Virus record (IMG/VR): IMGVR_UViG_3300022902_001407
Coordinates: 1 to 45,849 of that record
DNA from: a virus
Direction: 5' to 3' (one strand)
DNA: 45,849 nt
In this document: one piece after another, positions 42,214 to 45,849 of the stretch
Position numbering within the stretch: the first letter of the stretch is position 1
How the letters are laid out: the number at the start of each line of letters is the position of its first letter
The notes under the pieces: model-generated
Told to the model about the DNA's origin: nothing
Seen by the model: the letters and a program-made list of their open reading frames with translations, nothing else
Databases searched by the model: none
Made by a program: the position numbers and the translations under genes

Positions 42214-42440
42214 GACACGAAATTAAACACAACAGCAAAACATACTATTGGCGAGATGGTCAATATTTTGGGTTTGAGAATAAGAAGGGAGATGATCTTA
42301 ATATGGCAAATATTCCCAAGTATGTTATGGTAAAAATGAATGCCCAAGTATATGGAGTCGCTTGGGTTGAGTTCGGTAGGGAGAAGTCAATCAAAATTCC
42401 ATTAACCGATGAACAAGTTAGGACTATTTGTGAAGGATAA
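42210..42440 (+). CDS. Small hypothetical protein
   Basis: A 76-residue protein started with GTG in a GTGA overlap. It has beta-rich halves (HNSKTYYWRDGQYFGFEN; KMNAQVYGVAWVEFG) and may be a small barrel. No family recognised. Confidence 0.6.
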   Translation: MRHEIKHNSKTYYWRDGQYFGFENKKGDDLNMANIPKYVMVKMNAQVYGVAWVEFGREKSIKIPLTDEQVRTICEG

Positions 42441-42476
42441 ACCACCCTTAGCGGGTAAACCAAACGGAGGTAAAGA

Positions 42477-42731
42477 ATGACTTACAAGAACGACTGGGAC
42501 GGAGTCTTGTCACAAAGTTGCCTTGATTTTATCAAAGCACAAGACGGAGATTTTGCATTCTGTAAACGGAAGCCAGCATCTTATGCCACTGGAGTTTTTA
42601 TCGGTGGCGAAGTGTTCCCATTTGATGTCTATGGATTTGCATATGCAACCAAGTCCGAACGTGCATTGTTCACAACCGCATACGCTGTTATTAATGATGA
42701 CGTGAATGATGTCGAATTCGCAATTTCGTAA
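42477..42731 (+). CDS. Small hypothetical protein
   Basis: An 84-residue protein behind ACGGAGG. It contains aromatic-rich beta sequence (GVFIGGEVFPFDVYGFAY). It overlaps the membrane protein gene by TAATG. No family recognised. Confidence 0.6.
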   Translation: MTYKNDWDGVLSQSCLDFIKAQDGDFAFCKRKPASYATGVFIGGEVFPFDVYGFAYATKSERALFTTAYAVINDDVNDVEFAIS

Positions 42732-43138
42732 TGTTTTTCGGAACCTTACATAAAGAAATGGACTCCCCATCTGCTTTGTACTTTACAGGGATGGGGGGAT
42801 CATTATTGCTATCCTTGAAGATCGGGACAGACTACGGCTTCTGGATAGCCGGATTAGTCGCATTCAGGCTTGCGTGGGACATCTTTAATCGGTATTTGGA
42901 TGTTGACTATGGGACAACTTGCTACGGCTTGCTGAAGGGGATTAAATACGCTGTGTACATTTGGTTTTCATGGCGATTAGTTAGCATTGATATTATGGCA
43001 AGTTTACTGCCTGTGACAATTATCATATTCTCAATGTATTTTATAGCCGTGTGGGTGTTTGATATGAGGAAGTTCAACAAGTTAGTCGCATTCACATGGA
43101 TGCTGACCGACGTAATTATCATATGGAGGATGCTGTGA
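42731..43138 (+). CDS. Integral membrane protein, about four segments
   Basis: A 135-residue protein with hydrophobic segments near 18-48, 67-85, 89-112 and 116-134, so three or four membrane crossings. It is coupled to both neighbours (TAATG before, GTGA after). It is not a recognisable holin. It may alter the host membrane or exclude other phages; the role is unknown. Confidence 0.65.
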   Translation: MFFGTLHKEMDSPSALYFTGMGGSLLLSLKIGTDYGFWIAGLVAFRLAWDIFNRYLDVDYGTTCYGLLKGIKYAVYIWFSWRLVSIDIMASLLPVTIIIFSMYFIAVWVFDMRKFNKLVAFTWMLTDVIIIWRML

Positions 43139-43332
43139 GCCGGTTCATGGATAAGTGCAAAAAGACAAACTTTCCAAAAAGTAGGTGGGAAGGATTCACA
43201 AAGGATAAGACAGCAGAGGCTATTGCGAACAAGAAGTCAGTTCATGGACAGGGGTGGAGTATTGACCCTGACAAGTACGATTCAAATCACAAAGTACTCG
43301 ATAGAGGATCTGTCGAGAGGAGTTCAATGTGA
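43135..43332 (+). CDS. Small basic hypothetical protein
   Basis: A 65-residue Lys/Ser-rich protein started with GTG at 43135 in a GTGA overlap. Its stop overlaps (GTGA) the start of the truncated DUF4406-like fragment, which shows the fragment was once the next gene of this operon. No family recognised. Confidence 0.6.
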   Translation: MSRFMDKCKKTNFPKSRWEGFTKDKTAEAIANKKSVHGQGWSIDPDKYDSNHKVLDRGSVERSSM

Positions 43333-43385
43333 GATTACCGAGCTTGGTCTATATCGCGGGACGGTTATCTGCGAAAAAGGGTTGA
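43329..43385 (+). pseudogene. Truncated N-terminal fragment of the DUF4406/DUF1937-like gene
   Basis: GTG at 43329 opens an 18-codon frame reading MRLPSLVYIAGRLSAKKG. The intact gene at 44190 begins MRLPKLAYIAGRLTAE: 12 of the first 16 residues agree. The frame ends in a TGA that is part of the -35 box (TTGACT, 43382-43387) of the next HNH cassette, so the break is at the cassette edge. The fragment keeps the GTGA coupling to the gene before it but has lost nearly all of the protein. Confidence 0.75.
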
Positions 43386-43410
43386 CTTTCCAATAAAAAG
43401 TAGTTATATT
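43382..43410 (+). promoter_or_regulatory. Sigma70-like promoter for the HNH gene at 43509
   Basis: -35 TTGACT (43382-43387), a 17-bp spacer, -10 TATATT (43405-43410). The -35 overlaps the stop of the truncated gene fragment. Confidence 0.8.
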
Positions 43411-43416
43411 ACCAGA

Positions 43417-43489
43417 GTCTACCTACGTAAAGATTTTCAAGAGTTAATCCCTACTTGTCCACAAATCGTGGGTAGACACAAGTGGGGAT
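43417..43489 (+). promoter_or_regulatory. Pseudoknot-type leader of the HNH gene at 43509
   Basis: A1 GTCTACCTACG (43417-43427) pairs with A2 CGTGGGTAGAC (43467-43477), 11 bp with one G-U. B1 ATCCCTACTTGT (43447-43458) pairs with B2 ACAAGTGGGGAT (43478-43489), 12 bp with one G-U. A2 and B2 are directly adjacent. B1 begins ATCCC and B2 ends GGGAT, as in the leader at 40529. TTCTCGTTAGGAGG follows. A1 starts at the predicted transcript start. Confidence 0.75.
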
Positions 43490-43508
43490 TTCTCGTTAGG
43501 AGGTTAAG

Positions 43509-44027
43509 ATGAAAGAAATTAAACTGTCAAGAACAGGGTACAAGCACAAAGGGGACGCTGTAGCCATTGTTGATGATGAAGATTATGAGTGGTTAATTCA
43601 ATTTAATTGGCACATCAAGAAGGCTGACCCAAAAAGAAATACTGGGTATGCTCTTGGTATCGTAAATGGCAAGAACTCAAGAATGCACCGAGTAATAATG
43701 GGTGCTACTGATCCAAAGGTTCAAGTCGATCACATAAATGGGAATGGACTTGACAACCGTCGATGCAACTTGCGATTAGCAAGCAACTCTCAAAACCATA
43801 TGAATACAAAAAAAATTAAAGGTTGTACATCTAAGTACAAGGGTGTTGTTTGGCATAAGAAGAGACAGAAGTGGCAAACCCAAATCGTGGCTGACTCCAA
43901 GTATATGTACATTGGAGTGTTTGACTTAGAAGAAGACGCAGCACGAGCATATAATGAGTTTGCTGTAGCGTGTCATGGTAAATTTGCAAGGCTAAATATA
44001 ATAGGTGGGGATAATGAAATTAACTAA
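43509..44027 (+). CDS. HNH homing endonuclease with AP2-type DNA-binding domain
   Basis: A 172-residue paralogue of the genes at 28840 and 32346. HNH core HRVIMGATDPKVQVDHINGNG with NRRCNLRLASNSQN; AP2-like part GVVWHKKRQKWQTQIV and AARAYNEFAVACHGKFARLN. Unlike its paralogues it runs nine residues past the FARLN end, into sequence that overlaps the next gene, as if the cassette's right edge lay there and the original stop was lost. It is expressed from its own promoter and structured leader. Confidence 0.9.
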   Translation: MKEIKLSRTGYKHKGDAVAIVDDEDYEWLIQFNWHIKKADPKRNTGYALGIVNGKNSRMHRVIMGATDPKVQVDHINGNGLDNRRCNLRLASNSQNHMNTKKIKGCTSKYKGVVWHKKRQKWQTQIVADSKYMYIGVFDLEEDAARAYNEFAVACHGKFARLNIIGGDNEIN

Positions 44028-44193
44028 GACACATGAAGAGACGGTAGAGTTTTTTGAAGACGAGGAAAATGATATCCTTTATCGCTTTATGGTTGATGTG
44101 TGGGAGTTTTTTGACCATGCGTCATTCTGTTGGGAAACAGTAACCAACGAACATGAAATTTCTATACTCCAAGACATGAAGGAGAACCAATGA
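44014..44193 (+). CDS. Small acidic hypothetical protein
   Basis: A 59-residue protein started at ATG 44014 behind GGTGGGG, overlapping the end of the HNH gene by 14 bases. It is rich in Glu and Phe (EETVEFFEDEENDILYRF). Its stop overlaps the start of the DUF4406-like gene (ATGA). It was probably carried in together with that gene. Function unknown. Confidence 0.6.
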   Translation: MKLTKTHEETVEFFEDEENDILYRFMVDVWEFFDHASFCWETVTNEHEISILQDMKENQ

Positions 44194-44636
44194 GACTTCC
44201 AAAATTGGCATATATTGCGGGGAGATTAACCGCAGAAACAACACAGGAAATTCAAGAGAATATCCAACGTGCTGAGATGGTGGCTGGTATGGTCATGGAA
44301 GCAGGTGACGGTGATTGGGGATCTTACTGCCCCCATTCTGCTACTGAGGGAACTCATTCTGTTTGCCAGCGATTTCAATGGCGTGGAAGTGGGCTGTCCG
44401 ACGATATATGGTACAAGGTAACATTATCTATACTATCAAAGTGCGACGGGATGATTGTCCTTCCTGGATTCGCAGAGTCAGAAGGTACGCAAGGGGAGAT
44501 ACTGTTTGCTAAAGATAACGGTATCCCGTACTCGATACTACAGCCACCGACAATGGAGCCTGAGTGCTTTACACTATTACAAGTCAGGAAAGCATTGTCT
44601 GACATAGAGAACCAAATTCTTGACAGGGGTGAATGA
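44190..44636 (+). CDS. DUF4406/DUF1937-like protein (nucleoside deoxyribosyltransferase-like fold)
   Basis: A 148-residue protein. Landmarks of the fold are YIAGRL (8-13), ENIQRAEMVAGMVMEAG, then YCPHS, WYKVTLSILSKCDGMIVLPG (Asp near 90), and the SEGTQGEILFAKDNGIP helix with its Glu. These proteins resemble nucleoside 2-deoxyribosyltransferases and may act on nucleotides or nucleotide signals; the substrate is unknown. A truncated homologue of its 5' end lies 860 bp upstream, on the other side of an HNH cassette. Confidence 0.75.
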   Translation: MRLPKLAYIAGRLTAETTQEIQENIQRAEMVAGMVMEAGDGDWGSYCPHSATEGTHSVCQRFQWRGSGLSDDIWYKVTLSILSKCDGMIVLPGFAESEGTQGEILFAKDNGIPYSILQPPTMEPECFTLLQVRKALSDIENQILDRGE

Positions 44637-44701
44637 TGGTCACCGATTGCAATAAAAAGAAAAAAAGTGATTCAAATAAACTAACATCACAGGAGAAATA
44701 A
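44633..44701 (+). CDS. Possible 22-residue lysine-rich peptide
   Basis: An ATGATG start at 44633 overlaps the previous stop, and the frame ends in TAATG at the next gene. The peptide is Lys/Ser-rich (CNKKKKSDSNKLTSQEK). The coupling on both sides is suggestive, but the frame may simply be the leader of the next gene with its AGGAG site. Confidence 0.3.
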   Translation: MMVTDCNKKKKSDSNKLTSQEK

Positions 44702-44982
44702 TGAAACTAATATCAGAAGTTGAGTACGAATCAGAAGATGGAATGGGGTGCAGAGGAAGCGAGCGATTTGAGTTGATCTTTGAGCAAGAGCCAGATGATA
44801 CAGATCGCAAGGAGATTAGAGATTCCTTCAATGAGTACATTGGGGATATGACGGGTGAATATCCTAATACATGGTGGGAAGACGAGTGTGACCATTGTTG
44901 TGTGCGAAACGGGGATCACTTGAAAAGTTGTTATGGACATCCCGACTTCAATCCAGATCCATCACCACCGGAGAAATCATGA
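44701..44982 (+). CDS. Small acidic protein with Cys/His cluster
   Basis: A 93-residue acidic protein behind an AGGAG site. The C-terminal third has CDHCCVRNGDHLKSCYGH, a possible zinc site. It overlaps the following gene by 4 bases (ATGA). No family recognised. Confidence 0.65.
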   Translation: MKLISEVEYESEDGMGCRGSERFELIFEQEPDDTDRKEIRDSFNEYIGDMTGEYPNTWWEDECDHCCVRNGDHLKSCYGHPDFNPDPSPPEKS

Positions 44983-45362
44983 GTAAGAAAGTAGTCCAAA
45001 TCGCGATTCAATACGCTGTTGAGTCGGGCTATGATTGCTTCACGAATGGAATAGACTGTGTATGTCCTATTGCGACCTTTCCTGAATGCTTTAGAGATTT
45101 CGATACACCAATGCACACTGATATCGTTGAATATTGTCATCCTGCCAAAACAAAAGACCTGGATTCTAATCGTATTCATAGACATATATTTTGTTATGAG
45201 TGTGGAAGACCGTCAAGTTGGAGGATGATAGGAGAGGTTAATGGCATGGAATGTTGCACAGAGTGCGTTAATGAGTCTATTCCCGACGATGAGATTGAAG
45301 ATAATGGGTGTTCTGAATCTGACTGCCCTGATTTGGGTGGAATACAAAATAATCCATATTAG
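44979..45362 (+). CDS. Small zinc-ribbon-like protein
   Basis: A 127-residue protein started at ATG 44979 (ATGA overlap). A Cys-x2-Cys pair (FCYECGRP) and a second one (ECCTEC) about 20 residues later form a likely zinc ribbon near residues 72-97; further Cys lie near the start and end. The C terminus is acidic. Function unknown. Confidence 0.65.
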   Translation: MSKKVVQIAIQYAVESGYDCFTNGIDCVCPIATFPECFRDFDTPMHTDIVEYCHPAKTKDLDSNRIHRHIFCYECGRPSSWRMIGEVNGMECCTECVNESIPDDEIEDNGCSESDCPDLGGIQNNPY

Positions 45363-45379
45363 TCTAATGAGGACGAATC

Positions 45380-45463
45380 ATGAGCAGTAAAGAGTATGCC
45401 ACCAAACTCCGCGATCCCCGCTGGCAGGATAAGCGGAAAGAGATACTGGATAGGGATGGGTAA
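45380..45463 (+). pseudogene. N-terminal remnant of an HNH endonuclease
   Basis: A 27-codon frame ending KLRDPRWQDKRKEILDRDG and then TAA. This is the typical start of a widespread phage HNH family, which continues with the first Cys pair of the zinc site; here a stop comes exactly where that pair is expected. The catalytic part is absent. The TAA overlaps the ATG of the next gene (TAATG). It may be a decayed homing gene or a short peptide now used for translational coupling. Confidence 0.55.
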
Positions 45464-45849
45464 TGTATAGATCAATAGAAACAAAGATGTGGACAGATCC
45501 AAAAGTTGAAAAACTTATTGAGAACAAGAATCAGGATTCAATACTGTTCTTTATATGGCTGGTAACGAGTGGATATGCTCATTTGTCAGGTATATACAAG
45601 ATCAAAAAACATGTTATGATTAATGATCTCAACTACCCTGAAAAGAAGATAGATTCAATCTTGGATACCCTATCCGAGTTAGGATTGGTTATGTGGGATA
45701 GGGTATATAGCGTTATTTTCGTGAAAAACATGTTCAAATATCAGGGGTCTGGTCAAAAGGCAAGAGCGAACACAATAAAACAACTTTTATCTTTGCATGA
45801 AACATATTTAATTACAGAGTTTCTAAAAGCTTATCCAGAAGTAAAGGTA
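45463..45849 (+). CDS. Replisome-organizer/DnaD-like replication protein (cut at window end)
   Basis: The first 129 codons of a gene that stays open to the last base. The start MYRSIETKMWTDPKVEKL, then LFFIWLVTSGYAHLSGIYKI, LDTLSELGLVMWDRVYSVIF and NMFKYQGSGQKA match the N-terminal winged-helix domain common to phage replisome organizers and DnaD/DnaT-like proteins, which load the helicase. The C-terminal part lies outside the window. It suggests that the replication module begins here. Confidence 0.65.
   Translation, partial: MYRSIETKMWTDPKVEKLIENKNQDSILFFIWLVTSGYAHLSGIYKIKKHVMINDLNYPEKKIDSILDTLSELGLVMWDRVYSVIFVKNMFKYQGSGQKARANTIKQLLSLHETYLITEFLKAYPEVKV

Noticed and set aside
32257-43489. 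HEARO/omega RNA associated with IscB-like HNH genes
   Set aside because: The downstream HNH genes are short AP2- or zinc-type nucleases without RuvC or arginine-rich regions, and the leaders are much smaller than those guide RNAs.
1-45849. CRISPR array, insertion sequence or prophage integrase
   Set aside because: No regularly spaced repeats, transposase-like ORFs with terminal inverted repeats, or recombinase motifs were seen on either strand.

Overview
The window is part of a tailed double-stranded DNA phage genome (Caudoviricetes). The virion genes fit a short-tailed, podovirus-type particle: terminase, portal, scaffold, major capsid protein, decoration-like protein, three head-tail adaptor-like proteins, a large beta-rich tail protein, and a run of internal/ejection proteins ending in a 1888-residue giant. 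No tape measure, sheath, tube or baseplate genes are seen. Gene starts carry AGGAGG-type ribosome binding sites, and the promoters are sigma70-like with a constant 17-bp spacer. That argues for an ordinary bacterial host that uses Shine-Dalgarno initiation and against Bacteroidota; the host cannot be named from this sequence. No integrase or repressor was seen, so a lytic lifestyle is likely but unproven.

Layout. 1-5.1 kb: small genes and the packaging module. The terminase large subunit is split into an ATPase ORF and a nuclease ORF with a foreign-looking 241-residue ORF between them. 5.1-13.3 kb: portal, scaffold, capsid and connector genes. 13.3-25.1 kb: tail protein and internal virion proteins. 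25.1-27.7 kb: four small secreted-looking proteins, one with a LamG-like lectin domain. 27.8-31.5 kb: lysis-type genes (XhlA-like, DUF1353, DUF5675), an HNH gene on the minus strand and a metallophosphoesterase. 31.5-32.3 kb: a gene-free stretch with about nine consecutive hairpins followed by AT-rich DNA. 32.3-36.3 kb: HNH genes, two DNA methyltransferases and small genes. 36.3-40.5 kb: a recombination operon (SMC/RecF-like ATPase, ERF annealing protein, YqaJ-like nuclease, SSB) behind its own promoter and a structured leader. 40.5-45.8 kb: small accessory genes, two more HNH genes, a tRNA-like element, a DUF4406/DUF1937-like gene and the start of a DnaD/replisome-organizer-like gene that runs off the window.

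The most unusual signal is a recurrent expression cassette in the right-hand third. A promoter (TTGACT or TTGCAT, 17 bp, TATATT-like) is followed by a 53-176 nt leader in which two long inverted repeats are interleaved (A1-B1-A2-B2, the order of a pseudoknot), then usually a U-rich stretch and a strong ribosome binding site. Six leaders have this order: four before HNH genes, one before an unknown gene and one before the recombination operon. Their stem sequences differ but the topology is kept. In four of them helix A starts at or next to the predicted transcript 5' end.

Two HNH cassettes also sit directly behind a truncated 5' fragment of a gene (a DNA methyltransferase and a DUF4406-like gene), and a complete homologue of the same gene lies just downstream. 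In both, the break is at the -35 box of the cassette promoter. This looks like the footprint of mobile HNH cassettes that carry their own promoter, and usually a structured leader, and bring in neighbouring DNA.
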